Below, one piece after another: positions 26,372 to 36,731 of a stretch of DNA of 64,000 nt (within the stretch, counting starts at the first letter, position 1; every line of letters starts with the position of its first letter). The position numbers and the translations under genes are program-made. A model generated the notes under the pieces. It was not told the origin of the DNA, did no database searches, and saw only the letters and a list, made by a program, of their open reading frames with translations. The stretch is taken from positions 1 through 64,000 of the forward strand of contig JAJQCF010000034.1 of NCBI GenBank assembly GCA_021202845.1, written 5' to 3'. Source of the DNA: Oscillospiraceae bacterium (lineage in GTDB: Bacteria; Bacillota; Clostridia; Oscillospirales; Oscillospiraceae).

Positions 26372-27649
26372 TCACTCAAGGAATCCCTTGTAGTGGCGCA
26401 TGAGCATCTGGTTCTCGAGAGCCGTAATGGTCTCAAGCGCAACGCCCACGACGATGATGATGGATGTTCCGCCAAGCGAGATGCCGGAAGTGCTGGCAAC
26501 ATCGCTGAAGTGGCTGATTATATAAGGGGTGACGGCAACGATGCTCAGGTATATGGCGCCGAACAGAGTTACCTTGTTCAGAACCTTCTGAAGGAAATCG
26601 CTGGTGGGCTTGCCCGGGCGGTAGCCGGGGACGAAGCCGCCGTTCTTCCTGAGATTGTTGGAGACCTCGATGGGGTTGAACTGTATCGTGGAGTAGAAAT
26701 AGCTGAAAAACAGAATCAGCAGGAAATAGATTAGCGCATAGAACAGTCCGCTCGTGTCAAACAGGTTCATAAACCAGCCGTCCGTCTTGCCGATGAAGGC
26801 GCCGATGGTGGCGGGCAGAGCCGCTATGGACTGGGCAAAGATGATGGGCAGAACGCCGCTCATGTTGACCTTCATGGGCAGATGAGTGGACTGACCGCCG
26901 TACATCTTGCGGCCGACAACGCGCTTGGAGTACTGCACGGGTATGCGGCGCTCGGCGCTGTTGACGATGACGATGAGGACTATTATTACCAGCGCGCCCA
27001 GCAGCATGAGCACAAGCGCCCACCACGCGAGCGTTCCGTTCATAAGGTTGGAGACCATAGTGATGATGCTGGTGGGGAAGCGGGAAACAATGGAGGCAAA
27101 AAGTATGATGGAAATACCGTTGCCTATGCCGAACTCGGTAATCTGCTCGCCCATCCACATGATGAGCACGCTGCCGGCGGTGAAGGTGAGGACTATAACA
27201 ATGCCCTGCCACACGCCGCTTTCTGACAGCAGGCTGTTCGCGGAGATGAGGTAGTAGTAGGCGTAGCCTTGCAGAAGGCCGATAGCCAGAGTGGAGTAAC
27301 GGGTGATTTTCTCAATCTTCTTCTTACCCTCTTGACCCTCCTCCTTCGCCATGCGCTCAAGGGCGGGAATGGCGATGCACAGGAGCTGGATAATGATGCT
27401 GGCGTTGATATACGGCTGAATGCTCAGCGCGAATATTGTGGCGCTGGAGAACGCGCCGCCGCTCATTACGTTGTAAAGACCAAGTACGGTGTTTTCAATC
27501 TGGGTGAAGTAGTTCTGAAGCAGAGACACATCCACATACGGCACCGGAATGGAGTTGCCAACTCTGTAAAGAAGAATGATGAATATTGTGAAGAGCATTT
27601 TCTTGCGCAGCTCATCAATCTTCCAAGCGTCTCTCAATGTTTGCAGCAC
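26372..27649 (-). CDS. secY: Protein translocase subunit SecY
   Basis: A 425-residue channel subunit with ten membrane helices. The plug region and family signature are clear (GNSIPVPYVD, FALSIQPYINASIIIQLL, MNLFDTSG, FFSYFYSTIQFNP, PGYRPGKPT). It forms the Sec pore with SecE and SecG. Directly abuts rplO. Confidence 0.97.
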   Translation of the reverse strand: MLQTLRDAWKIDELRKKMLFTIFIILLYRVGNSIPVPYVDVSLLQNYFTQIENTVLGLYNVMSGGAFSSATIFALSIQPYINASIIIQLLCIAIPALERMAKEEGQEGKKKIEKITRYSTLAIGLLQGYAYYYLISANSLLSESGVWQGIVIVLTFTAGSVLIMWMGEQITEFGIGNGISIILFASIVSRFPTSIITMVSNLMNGTLAWWALVLMLLGALVIIVLIVIVNSAERRIPVQYSKRVVGRKMYGGQSTHLPMKVNMSGVLPIIFAQSIAALPATIGAFIGKTDGWFMNLFDTSGLFYALIYFLLILFFSYFYSTIQFNPIEVSNNLRKNGGFVPGYRPGKPTSDFLQKVLNKVTLFGAIYLSIVAVTPYIISHFSDVASTSGISLGGTSIIIVVGVALETITALENQMLMRHYKGFLE

Positions 27650-28090
27650 TCAGACCACCTCAGCCTTTCCTCCGGCGGCCTCTATTTTCGCCTTGGCCGA
27701 CTCGGAGAAGGCATTGGCCTTAACGGTGAGGCTCTTTGTCAGGTTGCCCGCGCCGAGCACCTTGTAGCCGTACTCGCACTTGGACAGCACGCCCGCTTCC
27801 AAAAGGGCGTGGACGTCAATCTCGGAGCCGTTTTCAAAGCGCTCCAGAGCGGAGAGGTTCACACTCTCAAGGGGCTTGGCAAAGATGTTGTTGAAGCCTC
27901 TCTTCGGTATACGGCGGGCAAGGGGCATCTGGCCGCCTTCAAATCCTATACGGACGCCGCCGCCGGAGCGGGCTTTTTGACCCTTATGTCCGCGGCCTGC
28001 GGTCTTGCCGTTGCCGGTTGCGTGGCCGCGGCCCTTGCGCTTGGCCTCATGGGTGGAGCCCACTGCGGGTGAAAGCTCATTCAGTTTCAT
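27650..28090 (-). CDS. rplO: 50S ribosomal protein L15
   Basis: A 146-residue protein with the Gly-rich N-terminus ([29 protein letters not shown]) and the C-terminal domain ending AAGGKAEVV. Start at the ATG at 28090, eight bases after GGAGG; the frame opens six codons earlier over the ribosome site. Confidence 0.97.
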   Translation of the reverse strand: MKLNELSPAVGSTHEAKRKGRGHATGNGKTAGRGHKGQKARSGGGVRIGFEGGQMPLARRIPKRGFNNIFAKPLESVNLSALERFENGSEIDVHALLEAGVLSKCEYGYKVLGAGNLTKSLTVKANAFSESAKAKIEAAGGKAEVV

Positions 28091-28104
28091 TTCGGCTCCC
28101 TCCT

Positions 28105-28287
28105 TCATTCTTCTTCTGTGACCTGCAGCAGGTAGCCAATCTGGGCTATCTTTCCGCGGGTCTGGGGATTATCGGGCTGCACGGTTTCGTTGCCAATCTT
28201 GTGCAGTCCCAGTGACTGGGCGGTTGCGATGTGCTTATCCAGCCGTCCGTTCAGGCTCTTGACGAGCTTGATGCGCAGTTTTGCCAT
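28105..28287 (-). CDS. rpmD: 50S ribosomal protein L30
   Basis: A 60-residue protein: [29 protein letters not shown] and the [18 protein letters not shown] strand. Located between rpsE and rplO as in other bacteria. Confidence 0.96.
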   Translation of the reverse strand: MAKLRIKLVKSLNGRLDKHIATAQSLGLHKIGNETVQPDNPQTRGKIAQIGYLLQVTEEE

Positions 28288-28301
28288 TGTTCAAGCCCTC
28301 C

Positions 28302-28823
28302 TTATGCCTTTATATCGTTCACGGCCTTGCCGCGGACTGCCGCAACCTGCTCAGCGGAGCGCAGGTTTGCGAGGCCGTCCATCGTGGCGGCAACGACGTT
28401 CTGGGGATTATTAGTGCGCAGGCACTTTGTACGGATATTGCGGATTCCGGCAGCCTCCATGACTGCACGCACCGCGCCGCCGGCGATAACGCCGGTGCCT
28501 TCGGGGGCGGGCTTGAGCAGCACGCGGCCTGCACCGAACACACCGATTACCTCGTGGGGAATGGTGCTGCCGTCCAGAGTGACGTTCACGAGGTGCTTTT
28601 TGGCGTCCTCAAGTCCTTTGCGGATTGCCTCGCTGACTTCGGCGGCCTTGCCGAGGCCGTAGCCAACGCGGCCTTTGCCGTCGCCGACAACGCACAGTGC
28701 GGAGAACTTAGCCACACGGCCGCCCTTGACGGTCTTTGATACGCGGTTCAGGGAAACCACCTTCTCGATGAACTCGCTGGACGCCTCTTCTTCACGGCGT
28801 CTGTTGTTTCTCTCGTATGCCAT
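28302..28823 (-). CDS. rpsE: 30S ribosomal protein S5
   Basis: A 173-residue accuracy protein with the double-stranded-RNA-binding-like N-domain ([39 protein letters not shown]) and the C-domain with [23 protein letters not shown]. 17 bases after rplR. Confidence 0.97.
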   Translation of the reverse strand: MAYERNNRRREEEASSEFIEKVVSLNRVSKTVKGGRVAKFSALCVVGDGKGRVGYGLGKAAEVSEAIRKGLEDAKKHLVNVTLDGSTIPHEVIGVFGAGRVLLKPAPEGTGVIAGGAVRAVMEAAGIRNIRTKCLRTNNPQNVVAATMDGLANLRSAEQVAAVRGKAVNDIKA

Positions 28824-28840
28824 GTCGTTTCCTCCTCCCC

Positions 28841-29200
28841 TCAGAATTTCAGGCCGCCCTCGCGGGCGCCCTCGGCCAGCTCCTGTACGCGGCCGTGGTA
28901 GATATAACCGCCGCGGTCAAACACGACGTTCTCGATGCCCTTGGCAACGGCACGCTCGGCAACTGTCTTGCCGACAAGGCGCGCGCCCTCCTTGTTTCCG
29001 CCGGAAACGGCAAAGTCCTTTTCCACGGAGGATGCGGAAGCCAGAGTTACTCCGGCCACGTCGTCGATAACTTGGGCGTAGATATTCTTTTCGCTCCTGA
29101 AAACGCAGAGGCGGGGACGCTCGGCAGTGCCGGAAATCTTGCTGCGCACTCTTGCGTGGCGCTTTTCGCGCTGAGCCTTTGTATTAGGTCTTTTTATCAT
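28841..29200 (-). CDS. rplR: 50S ribosomal protein L18
   Basis: A 119-residue 5S rRNA-binding protein: [23 protein letters not shown] and the C-terminal [26 protein letters not shown]. Part of the spc operon. Confidence 0.97.
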   Translation of the reverse strand: MIKRPNTKAQREKRHARVRSKISGTAERPRLCVFRSEKNIYAQVIDDVAGVTLASASSVEKDFAVSGGNKEGARLVGKTVAERAVAKGIENVVFDRGGYIYHGRVQELAEGAREGGLKF

Positions 29201-29219
29201 TTAGGCACACCTCCCCTTA

Positions 29220-29762
29220 TTACTTCGCGCCGGTCTTGCCGACCTTGTGACGGACAACCTCGTCGGCATACTTGATGCCCTTGCCCTTGTAAGGCTCGGG
29301 AGGTCTCTTGCCGCGCACGTCAGCTGCGAACTGGCCGACAAGCTGCTTGTCGGTGCCGTTGATAACAATGGTGTTCGCGTTGGGCACGTCGATAGTAATG
29401 CCGGGAATTTCGGGAACGGTCACTTGGTGGGAGAAACCGACGTTCAGCACAAGCGCGTTGCCCTCCTTGGCGGCGCGGTAACCGACGCCGTTGACCTCGA
29501 GGGTCTTGGAGAAACCTTCCGTAACGCCCTTGACCATGTTGGCGATAAGGGTGCGGCTCAGGCCGTGGAGGCTGCGGTTCTCCTTGTCATCGTTGGGGCG
29601 AGTCACGCGGACGACAGCGCCGTCCACCTCAACGCCCAGCTGGGGCACTATATTGCGCTCCAGAGTTCCCTTGGGGCCGGTCACGGTGACGTGGTTATTC
29701 TCGTCAACCTTGACGGTAACGCCGGCGGGGATGGCTATGGGGGCTTTTCCGATTCTGCTCAT
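29220..29762 (-). CDS. rplF: 50S ribosomal protein L6
   Basis: A 180-residue protein with two related domains: [30 protein letters not shown], and the C-terminal signature [19 protein letters not shown]. Start at the ATG at 29762 after GGGAGG; the open frame extends 19 codons upstream into rpsH without homology. Confidence 0.97.
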   Translation of the reverse strand: MSRIGKAPIAIPAGVTVKVDENNHVTVTGPKGTLERNIVPQLGVEVDGAVVRVTRPNDDKENRSLHGLSRTLIANMVKGVTEGFSKTLEVNGVGYRAAKEGNALVLNVGFSHQVTVPEIPGITIDVPNANTIVINGTDKQLVGQFAADVRGKRPPEPYKGKGIKYADEVVRHKVGKTGAK

Positions 29763-29775
29763 CTTAAAACCTCCC

Positions 29776-30174
29776 TTACCATACGAACGCAAGGACTTCG
29801 CCGCCAACGTGCTCCTCACGAGCGCGCTTGTCAGTCATAATGCCCTTGGAAGTGGAAATGATTGCGATACCAAGTCCCTTGAGGACGCGGGGCAGCTCGT
29901 CGGCGCCGGCGTAAACGCGCAGGCCGGGCTTGCTGACGCGGCGGAGGCCTTGAATGGCCTTCTCCTTGCCGGGCAGGTACTTGAGAGTGATGTGGATAAC
30001 GCCCTGAGTGCCGTCGTCAATGAGCTGATAGCCCTTGATGTAGCCCTCTTCAAGAAGAATCTCGGCAATGGCCTTCTTCATCTTGGAGGCAGGAACGTCC
30101 ACGGTTTCGTGTCTGGCAGTGCCCGCATTGCGGATACGTGTCAGCATGTCTGCGATTGGGTCTGTAATCTGCAT
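29776..30174 (-). CDS. rpsH: 30S ribosomal protein S8
   Basis: A 132-residue protein: [22 protein letters not shown], and the C-terminal [28 protein letters not shown]8 is the usual repressor of the spc operon. SD GGAGG precedes the ATG at 30174. The frame opens 23 codons upstream in the structured gap, without family support. Confidence 0.97.
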   Translation of the reverse strand: MQITDPIADMLTRIRNAGTARHETVDVPASKMKKAIAEILLEEGYIKGYQLIDDGTQGVIHITLKYLPGKEKAIQGLRRVSKPGLRVYAGADELPRVLKGLGIAIISTSKGIMTDKRAREEHVGGEVLAFVW

Positions 30175-30359
30175 TGTGTTTCCTCCTGTATCAGAGATTA
30201 CCGCTGTGTGCGGTTTAAGCGGCGAGGTTCCGAGTGAATACATGATTCCCCACGGCCTTTCGCCGTCTTGCGCCGGGGTAAAAGGTTATATATGAAAAGG
30301 TTCCGATAAGCGCGCCGCGGCGGGGCGGCCGTCTGGCGGTCACCCCGCGGTGGCTGGCT
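30175..30359 (-). promoter_or_regulatory. Structured rpsN-rpsH gap, possible regulatory RNA
   Basis: A 185-base gap inside an otherwise tightly packed operon. On the minus-strand mRNA it can form a GC-rich hairpin from CCGCGGGG and CCCCG..GCGG (about 30310-30350), and a second stem CCCC..GGGG enclosing ACGGC-GAAA-GGCCGT (about 30252-30283). This is where an S8-responsive control site could lie. I could not match it to the known S8 consensus. Confidence 0.35.
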
Positions 30360-30545
30360 TTACCAAGAAGCCTTTTTCACACCGGGAATCTGGCCCTTGT
30401 AGGCGAGATTGCGGAAGCAGATTCTGCAAATGCCGTAGTTGCGCAGGTAAGCGTGGGGACGGCCGCAGATTTTGCAGCGGTTGTAGCGGCGGGTGGAGAA
30501 CTTTGCCGGACGCTGCTGCTTGATTTTCATCGAAGTCTTTGCCAT
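30360..30545 (-). CDS. rpsZ: 30S ribosomal protein S14, type Z
   Basis: A 61-residue zinc-binding S14: [56 protein letters not shown] has the CxxC...CxxC zinc site and the short length of the Z type. Between rplE and rpsH. Confidence 0.97.
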   Translation of the reverse strand: MAKTSMKIKQQRPAKFSTRRYNRCKICGRPHAYLRNYGICRICFRNLAYKGQIPGVKKASW

Positions 30546-30566
30546 AGCTTAATATCCTCCTCCCTC

Positions 30567-31112
30567 TCAGGTGCGGGTCACGAAGGGCGCGCCGAGCAGT
30601 CGCAGCAGCTCGCGGCCTTCCTCGTCGGTCTGGGCGGTCGTGGTGACGGCAATGTTCATGCCGCGCAGCTTTTCTATCTTGTCGTAGTCTATCTCGGGGA
30701 AGATAATCTGCTCCTTAACGCCGAGGCTGTAGTTGCCGCGTCCGTCGAAAGCGTCTGCGGAGATGCCGCGGAAGTCGCGGACACGGGGCAGAGCCACGTT
30801 GAACAGGCGGTCAAGGAACTCCCACATACGGTCCTGACGGAGCGTGACCTTAACGCCGACCTTCATGCCCTCGCGGAGCTTGAAGTTTGCAACGCTCTTC
30901 TTGGCCTGAGTTGCAACGGCCTTCTGGCCGGTTATGGCGGTGATGTCCTTTATAACCGCGTCCAGAGCCTTGCTGTTATCCTTGCAGTCGCCGCAGCCTA
31001 CGGAAACAACTATTTTCTCAAGGCGGGGAATCTGCATGGTGGACTTGTACTGGAACTTTTCCATAAGGGCGGGTGCGACCTCGTCCAGATACTTTTGCTT
31101 CATTCTGTTCAT
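30567..31112 (-). CDS. rplE: 50S ribosomal protein L5
   Basis: A 181-residue 5S rRNA-binding protein contacting the P-site tRNA. Motifs: [30 protein letters not shown] and [17 protein letters not shown]. Starts with ATG ([11 protein letters not shown]). Confidence 0.97.
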   Translation of the reverse strand: MNRMKQKYLDEVAPALMEKFQYKSTMQIPRLEKIVVSVGCGDCKDNSKALDAVIKDITAITGQKAVATQAKKSVANFKLREGMKVGVKVTLRQDRMWEFLDRLFNVALPRVRDFRGISADAFDGRGNYSLGVKEQIIFPEIDYDKIEKLRGMNIAVTTTAQTDEEGRELLRLLGAPFVTRT

Positions 31113-31129
31113 ATCAGTTCACCCTCCTC

Positions 31130-31435
31130 TCACAGATTTGCGCCGCATTTTTTGCAGACGCGGACGCTCTTGCCGTCGTTAACGGCGTGACCCACGCGGG
31201 TGGGCTTGCCGCACTTGGGGCAGACAACCTGCACCTTGCAGGCGTAAATGGGGCTCTCGACCCTGATTATGCCGCCGCGGTCGCGCTGGTTCTTCGGCTT
31301 GCGGTGCTTGGAGGAGACGTTCACGCCCTCAACAATAACCTTGCCCGCCTTGGGGTCGGCGCTGAGCACCTTGCCCTCTTTGCCCTTATTGCGTCCGGAC
31401 AGGACTATGACCTTGTCGTCTTTTCTAACATTCAT
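31130..31435 (-). CDS. rplX: 50S ribosomal protein L24
   Basis: A 101-residue assembly-initiator protein with the KOW motif (DDKVIVLSGRNKGKEGKVL) and RDRGGIIRVESPI. The C-terminus carries a CxxC...CxxC zinc ribbon (VCPKCGKPT, VCKKCG), seen in some bacterial L24. Confidence 0.97.
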   Translation of the reverse strand: MNVRKDDKVIVLSGRNKGKEGKVLSADPKAGKVIVEGVNVSSKHRKPKNQRDRGGIIRVESPIYACKVQVVCPKCGKPTRVGHAVNDGKSVRVCKKCGANL

Positions 31436-31453
31436 CTTACTTCAGCCCCTCCA

Positions 31454-31822
31454 TTATATGACTTCGGGAGCCAAGGACAAGATTTTCATGTAGCTCTTGT
31501 CGCGCAGCTCGCGGGCCACGGGCCCAAAGATACGTGTTCCGCGGGGGTTCTTGTCCTGCTGGATAAGAACGGCGGCGTTCTCGTCAAAACGAACGTAAGT
31601 GCCGTCTGCACGGCGTACGCCGCGGTTGGTGCGGACGATGACGGCCTTGACCACGTCGCCCTTCTTGACCTGACCGCCGGGAGCCGCCTTGCGCACGGAG
31701 GCCACGATGACGTCGCCTATATTGCCGTACTTGCGCTTGCTGCCGCCCAGAACGCGGATGCACTTGATTTCCTTGGCGCCGGTGTTGTCGGCAACCTTCA
31801 GATAAGTTTCTTCCTGAATCAT
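31454..31822 (-). CDS. rplN: 50S ribosomal protein L14
   Basis: A 122-residue protein at the subunit interface: [44 protein letters not shown] and [25 protein letters not shown]. Standard length and place. Confidence 0.98.
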   Translation of the reverse strand: MIQEETYLKVADNTGAKEIKCIRVLGGSKRKYGNIGDVIVASVRKAAPGGQVKKGDVVKAVIVRTNRGVRRADGTYVRFDENAAVLIQQDKNPRGTRIFGPVARELRDKSYMKILSLAPEVI

Positions 31823-31834
31823 TCCGGCACCTCC

Positions 31835-32098
31835 TTACTTGGCCTTCTCTATGATTTCCACCACGCGCCAGCGCTTGTCGCGGCTGAGCGGGCGGGTCTC
31901 CATGACTCTTACGGTGTCGCCTATGCCGCACTCGTTCATCTCGTCGTGCGCCTTGAGGCGGTAGGTTCTCTTTATAATCTTCTTGTAGACCGGGTGCGCT
32001 ACGCGGTCAGCAACGGTGACAACGACCGTCTTGTCCATCTTGTCGGACACGACCTTGCCCACGCGGGTCTTGCGGGAAGTAGTTCTTGTTTCGCTCAT
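31835..32098 (-). CDS. rpsQ: 30S ribosomal protein S17
   Basis: An 87-residue OB-fold protein: [60 protein letters not shown]. 12 bases before rplN. Confidence 0.97.
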   Translation of the reverse strand: MSETRTTSRKTRVGKVVSDKMDKTVVVTVADRVAHPVYKKIIKRTYRLKAHDEMNECGIGDTVRVMETRPLSRDKRWRVVEIIEKAK

Positions 32099-32111
32099 CT
32101 CGGCTTCCTCC

Positions 32112-32300
32112 TCAGCTCTGCTTCTCGCGCAGGACGGTCTTTACGCGGGCTATGTCGCGGCGTACTGCGGAGATTTTTACGGGGTTATCGAGGTTGTTGG
32201 TAGCGTGCTGCATACGAAGCATGAACAGGTCCTTTTTCAGCTCTGCGAGCTTTGCCTCAAGCTCGGCGGAGGACAATTTGCGTATTTCTGCTGCCTTCAT
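32112..32300 (-). CDS. rpmC: 50S ribosomal protein L29
   Basis: A 62-residue helical hairpin: [43 protein letters not shown] then [15 protein letters not shown]. Start at the ATG at 32300, directly after the rplP stop; the frame runs 25 codons further upstream inside rplP. Confidence 0.97.
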   Translation of the reverse strand: MKAAEIRKLSSAELEAKLAELKKDLFMLRMQHATNNLDNPVKISAVRRDIARVKTVLREKQS

Positions 32301-32301
32301 C

Positions 32302-32733
32302 TCATTCACCACCGTTCTCGGAATCGGGCTCGCGGGACACGAACTTCGTCTTGCAGGGCAGCTTGTGTCCGGCAAGGCGCATGGCCTCGCGCGCTACATC
32401 TTCAGTGACCCCGCCGACCTCGAAGAGGACGCGGCCGGGCTTGACCACGGCCACCCAGTACTCCGGGGAGCCTTTGCCGGAGCCCATGCGGGTCTCGGCG
32501 GGCTTCTGGGTCACGGGCTTGTCGGGGAATATCTTTATCCAGACCTTACCGCCGCGCTTCATGTAGCGGTTCATGGCCACACGGGCGGCCTCTATCTGGT
32601 TGCTGGTTATCCAACAGGGCTCGGTGGCAACGAGGCCGTAATCGCCGTATACAACAGTGTTGCCTCTGGTGGCCTTGCCCTTCATACGGCCGCGCTGCTG
32701 GCGGCGGTATTTAACTCTCTTCGGCAGAAGCAT
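32302..32733 (-). CDS. rplP: 50S ribosomal protein L16
   Basis: A 143-residue protein at the A-site: [52 protein letters not shown] segment, and [20 protein letters not shown]. It abuts rpsC with no spacer. Confidence 0.98.
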   Translation of the reverse strand: MLLPKRVKYRRQQRGRMKGKATRGNTVVYGDYGLVATEPCWITSNQIEAARVAMNRYMKRGGKVWIKIFPDKPVTQKPAETRMGSGKGSPEYWVAVVKPGRVLFEVGGVTEDVAREAMRLAGHKLPCKTKFVSREPDSENGGE

Positions 32734-33558
32734 TTAAGCGTTGCCTCCTTCCCTTGGTGTGCGGCCGCCCTGACGCGGCGCTCCGTCGCGTCCTCCGCGG
32801 CCCTGTGCGCGGTTGCCGTCGCGGCCTCCGCGTCCGCGTCCGCCCTGACGGCGGTCTCCGCGGCGGTCGCCTCTGCGGCGGTCATCACGGCGGCTCATGT
32901 CCATGGTGCGCGGGGTGGTGCGCAGCGTCTGGCTGAGTATCTCGCCTTTGTAAATCCAGACCTTGACACCGACGCGGCCGTAGACGGTCGCGGCCTCGGC
33001 AAAGCCGTACTCGATGTCGGCGCGGATGGTCTGAAGAGGAATTGTGCCCTCGTGGTACTGCTCGACTCTGGCTATTTCGGCGCCGCCGAGACGGCCGGAG
33101 CACATTACCTTAATGCCGAGCGCGCCGAGGCGCATTGCGCGGCTGATAGCGTTCTTCATCGCGCGGCGGAAGCCTATGCGCTTCTCCAGCTGCTGGGCGA
33201 TGTTCTCGGCCACGAGCTGGGCGTTGGTGTCCGGCGAGCGAACCTCAACAATGCTCAGCGCTACGGGCTTGTTTATCATCTTCTCGACGCTCTGGCGCAG
33301 GCGCTCTATCTCAGCGCCGCCCTTGCCGATGACAACGCCCGGACGGGCGCAGTGAATGAATATGCGCACCTTTGCGTTGTCGCGCTCGATTTCGATGTTG
33401 GGAACGCCTGCGGAATACAGGGTCTCCTTGAGGTATTTGCGAATGTTGTAGTCCTCAACAATGAGGTCGCCGACTTTGTCGGGGCGCGCATACCAGCGCG
33501 AGTCCCAGTCCTTTATGACGCCGACGCGGAATCCGTGAGGATGAACCTTCTGTCCCAT
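32734..33558 (-). CDS. rpsC: 30S ribosomal protein S3 with Arg/Gly-rich tail
   Basis: Residues 1-220 are standard S3 at the mRNA entry channel: [22 protein letters not shown], the KH-domain core [15 protein letters not shown] and [15 protein letters not shown]. Residues 221-274 form an unusual 54-residue extension made almost only of Arg, Gly and Asp with RRGDRR-like and GGRDG repeats. The extension ends exactly where rplP starts, so it is in frame and not a mis-joined neighbour. RG-rich tails bind RNA; here the function is unknown. Confidence 0.96.
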   Translation of the reverse strand: MGQKVHPHGFRVGVIKDWDSRWYARPDKVGDLIVEDYNIRKYLKETLYSAGVPNIEIERDNAKVRIFIHCARPGVVIGKGGAEIERLRQSVEKMINKPVALSIVEVRSPDTNAQLVAENIAQQLEKRIGFRRAMKNAISRAMRLGALGIKVMCSGRLGGAEIARVEQYHEGTIPLQTIRADIEYGFAEAATVYGRVGVKVWIYKGEILSQTLRTTPRTMDMSRRDDRRRGDRRGDRRQGGRGRGGRDGNRAQGRGGRDGAPRQGGRTPREGGNA

Positions 33559-33575
33559 ATACTCTGCCTCCTCCC

Positions 33576-33911
33576 TCAGTCTCTCTCGGCCACGACCACA
33601 GTGATGTGGCTGGTGCGCTTGTTTATACGGTACATACGGCCCTGTGCGCGGGGCATTCCGCGCTTAAGAATGGGGCCTGCATTCGCGTAGGTCTCGGCCA
33701 CGTAGAGCTTTTCGCGGTCAAGCTCGTGGTTGTTCTCCGCGTTGGCAACGGCGCTGTTGAGCACCTTGAGGATATACTCGCTGGCGGCCTTGGGTGTGTT
33801 CATAAGAATGGCCTGTGCGGTGGGGATATCCTTGCCGCGGATAAGGTCGCAGACTATGCCGACCTTTCTCGGAGATATGCGCACATATCTCATTTCAGCT
33901 TTGGCTTGCAT
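33576..33911 (-). CDS. rplV: 50S ribosomal protein L22
   Basis: A 111-residue exit-tunnel protein: [71 protein letters not shown]. Standard length. Confidence 0.98.
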   Translation of the reverse strand: MQAKAEMRYVRISPRKVGIVCDLIRGKDIPTAQAILMNTPKAASEYILKVLNSAVANAENNHELDREKLYVAETYANAGPILKRGMPRAQGRMYRINKRTSHITVVVAERD

Positions 33912-33926
33912 CTTGATATCTCCTCC

Positions 33927-34199
33927 TTATTTGCCCGTCTTGCTGCCAGCGTGGCCGCGGAAGGTGCGGGTGGGCGCGAACTCGCCCAGCTTGTGGCCGA
34001 CCATATCCTCGGTGATGTACACGGGAACGTGACGGCGGCCGTCATGCACGGCTATTGTGTGTCCGACGAAGGACGGGAAAATGGTGGAGGCGCGCGACCA
34101 AGTCTTTACGACCTGCTTGTTGCCGCTCTCGTTCATGCTGTCTATCTTCTTCAGCAGCGACGGCTCCGCAAAGGGGCCTTTTTTAACACTTCTGCTCAT
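33927..34199 (-). CDS. rpsS: 30S ribosomal protein S19
   Basis: A 90-residue head protein: [70 protein letters not shown]. Standard. Confidence 0.98.
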   Translation of the reverse strand: MSRSVKKGPFAEPSLLKKIDSMNESGNKQVVKTWSRASTIFPSFVGHTIAVHDGRRHVPVYITEDMVGHKLGEFAPTRTFRGHAGSKTGK

Positions 34200-34217
34200 G
34201 TTTTCTCCATTCCCTCC

Positions 34218-35051
34218 TTACTTCGCGTTGCGGCGCTTGACAATGAACTTGTCAGTGCGGTTCTTAGTCTTGCGGGTCTTGTAGCCCAGAGCGGGTTTGC
34301 CCCACGGGGTTACAGGTCCGGGACGGCCGACGGGCGCTCTGCCCTCGCCGCCGCCGTGCGGGTGGTCGCAGGGGTTCATGACGGAACCGCGGACGGTCGG
34401 TCTCCAGCCCATGTGACGCTTGCGTCCGGCCTTGCCGATGGAGACGTTGGCGTGGTCGATGTTGCCGACCTGACCGATTGTCGCCATGCAGTTGATGCGT
34501 ACCTTGCGGTACTCGCCGGAGGGGAGGCGGACAGTTGCCATGTCGCCTTCCTTAGCCATGAGCTGGGCGGCGACGCCGGCGGAACGCACGAGCTGTGCGC
34601 CGTGACCGGGGTAAAGCTCGATGTTGTGGATAATAGTACCCACGGGGATGTTTATCAGGGGCAGTGCGTTGCCGGGCTTGATGTCGGCAGCGGCTCCGGC
34701 TTCAACGGTGTCGCCGGCCTTGAGGCCGACAGGCGCCAGTATATAGCGCTTCTCGCCGTCGGCGTATTGCAGCAGGGCAATGAACGCGCTGCGGTTGGGG
34801 TCGTACTCAAGGCGGAGCACCTCGGCGGTGCCGGCCTTTTCGCGCTTGAAGTCGATAACGCGGTACTTCCTGCGGCAGCCGCCGCCTCTGTGGCGGACGG
34901 TTATGCGGCCGTAGCTGTTGCGGCCGGAATTCTTTTTCAGCGGCTCTATAAGGCTCTTTTCCGGGACAGCGTGCTTATCCACACCGTCGAAACCGGAGAC
35001 TGTCATGTGACGCCTTGACGGAGTCGTAGGCCGATATACTTTTATAGACAT
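34218..35051 (-). CDS. rplB: 50S ribosomal protein L2
   Basis: A 277-residue protein next to the peptidyl-transferase centre. It has [23 protein letters not shown], the conserved loop [36 protein letters not shown] and a basic tail. Standard size. Confidence 0.98.
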   Translation of the reverse strand: MSIKVYRPTTPSRRHMTVSGFDGVDKHAVPEKSLIEPLKKNSGRNSYGRITVRHRGGGCRRKYRVIDFKREKAGTAEVLRLEYDPNRSAFIALLQYADGEKRYILAPVGLKAGDTVEAGAAADIKPGNALPLINIPVGTIIHNIELYPGHGAQLVRSAGVAAQLMAKEGDMATVRLPSGEYRKVRINCMATIGQVGNIDHANVSIGKAGRKRHMGWRPTVRGSVMNPCDHPHGGGEGRAPVGRPGPVTPWGKPALGYKTRKTKNRTDKFIVKRRNAK

Positions 35052-35066
35052 TCTCTGGTTCCTCCC

Positions 35067-35363
35067 TTATGACATATTCTCGAATATTTCGATATTCTTG
35101 GAGTCCTGACTGAGCTTGACAACGGCCTTTTTCCAGCTCTTAGAGTAGCCGGAGGGGTAAGCGCCGTTGCGCTTTTTCTTGCCGCGGACGTTGGTGGTAG
35201 TCACCTTGATAACGCGCACGCCGAAAATTTCTTCTATCGCGCCCGCAATCTCAACCTTGTTGGCGTCCTTGGCGACCTCGAACACGTACTTTTTGATGTC
35301 CATGTCCTCCATAGACTGTTCGGTGATGACAGGGCGAATGACTATATCGTAAGCGGTTCTCAT
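35067..35363 (-). CDS. rplW: 50S ribosomal protein L23
   Basis: A 98-residue exit-site protein that docks SRP and trigger factor: YDIVIRPVITEQSM, KYVFEVAKDANKVEIAGAIEEIFGVRVIKVTTTNVRGKKKR. Its start overlaps the rplD stop by four bases. Confidence 0.97.
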   Translation of the reverse strand: MRTAYDIVIRPVITEQSMEDMDIKKYVFEVAKDANKVEIAGAIEEIFGVRVIKVTTTNVRGKKKRNGAYPSGYSKSWKKAVVKLSQDSKNIEIFENMS

Positions 35364-35983
35364 GCGAATACCTCCTCGATTTTCTCCAGAGCCGCCTTGT
35401 CAACCACGATGCAGGAGTTATTGAGCACCACGTAGGGGTTGATAAGGGTGGCCGCGGCGGTATATACGCCGGGAATGTTGCGGGCGGACTTGACAACAGC
35501 CTCGCTGCCCTCACCCGTTACAACAAGGGTCTTGCCGGTGGCTCCAACCTTGTCGAGCAGGGTCTTGATGGTCTTTGTCTTCGGCTCGTCCATTTTCAGG
35601 CCGTCGATGACAATAATTCCGCTCTCCTGAGCCTTAGCGCTGAGCGCGCTCTTGAGCGCCAGACGCTTGACCTTTTTGTTGAGGCGGTAGCTGTAGTCGC
35701 GGGGCTTGGGGGCGAAAGCTACGCCGCCGTGCGTCCACACGGGCGAGCCCTTGTAACCGGCACGGGCGCGGCCTGTGCCCTTCTGTCTCCAAGGCTTTTT
35801 GGTGGAATATGAAACCTCGCCCTTAGTGAGCGCGCTCTGGGTGCCCTGACGCTGGTTGGCAAGATAGTTCTTGACCGCCGCGTGCAGAACAGCCTCGTTG
35901 GGCTCGATACCGAAGACGGCCTCGGAGAGCTCATATTCGCCGACCTGCTCGCCGGCCATGTTGTACATAACTGCTTTAGGCAT
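35360..35983 (-). CDS. rplD: 50S ribosomal protein L4
   Basis: A 207-residue protein lining the exit tunnel: LANQRQGTQSALTKGEVSYSTKKPWRQKGTGRARAGYKGSPVWTHGGVAFAPKPRDYSYRLNKK. L4 is the usual repressor of S10 operons in some bacteria. Overlaps rplW by four bases. Confidence 0.98.
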   Translation of the reverse strand: MPKAVMYNMAGEQVGEYELSEAVFGIEPNEAVLHAAVKNYLANQRQGTQSALTKGEVSYSTKKPWRQKGTGRARAGYKGSPVWTHGGVAFAPKPRDYSYRLNKKVKRLALKSALSAKAQESGIIVIDGLKMDEPKTKTIKTLLDKVGATGKTLVVTGEGSEAVVKSARNIPGVYTAAATLINPYVVLNNSCIVVDKAALEKIEEVFA

Positions 35984-36002
35984 TTACACTCTCTCCTTTC
36001 GC

Positions 36003-36731
36003 TTACTTCGTGCGGGCGCTTGCCTTCTGCGGGTTGACACGCGCGCTTGCCTTCTGCGGGTTGAGGCTGATGCCTGCCGCAGCGCCCTTCTTGACGGGCT
36101 GGGTCTTTACGGTGTCCTTCAGGTACACTATGCCGCCCTTGGGGCCGGGTACCGCGCCGCGGACGACTATCATGTTCAGCTCAGCGTCAACCTTGACAAC
36201 GTCAAGGTTCTGCACTGTGACCTGCTCCACGCCCATGTGACCGGCGCCGATATGTCCCTTGAATATGCGGCTGGGGTCGGAGCTGGAGCCCATAGAACCG
36301 GCGTGGCGGTGAACAGGGCCGCCGCCGTGGCTGGTGGGGGTGCGCTGTGCGCCGTGGCGCTTGATGGCGCCTTGGTAGCCGTGGCCCTTGCTGATGCCGG
36401 TGATGTCCACCTTGTCGCCCTCCGCGAACACGGCCGCGGTGACGGCGTCGCCGACGTTCATATCGGCGGCAGACTCAAGGCGGAACTCCTTAAGGTGCTT
36501 TTTTGCCGGTGCGCCCTGAGCGTCAAAGTGACCTTTCATGGGCTTGTTCAGCTTGCGCTCGGTCTCGTCCTCGAAGCCGAGCTGGACGGCAGCGTAGCCC
36601 TCTTTTTCCACCGTTTTCTTCTGCGTGACCACACAGGGGCCCGCCTCGATAACGGTTACGGGGACTACCTTGCCCGCCTCATCGAAGACCTGCGTCATGC
36701 CGACCTTCCTGCCGATGATGGCTTTTTTCAT
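36003..36731 (-). CDS. rplC: 50S ribosomal protein L3 with duplicated tail
   Basis: A 242-residue protein: [32 protein letters not shown], the central extension [42 protein letters not shown] and the C-terminal barrel. The last residues contain NPQKASAR twice. The cause is an in-frame 27-base step between two exact 22-base copies (36016-36037 and 36043-36064). Confidence 0.97.
   Translation of the reverse strand: MKKAIIGRKVGMTQVFDEAGKVVPVTVIEAGPCVVTQKKTVEKEGYAAVQLGFEDETERKLNKPMKGHFDAQGAPAKKHLKEFRLESAADMNVGDAVTAAVFAEGDKVDITGISKGHGYQGAIKRHGAQRTPTSHGGGPVHRHAGSMGSSSDPSRIFKGHIGAGHMGVEQVTVQNLDVVKVDAELNMIVVRGAVPGPKGGIVYLKDTVKTQPVKKGAAAGISLNPQKASARVNPQKASARTK
36016..36064 (+). repeat. 27-base tandem duplication in the rplC 3' end
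   Basis: Two identical 22-base copies 27 bases apart, adding nine residues to the L3 C-terminus. Such a repeat can gain or lose units by slippage. Confidence 0.8.
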
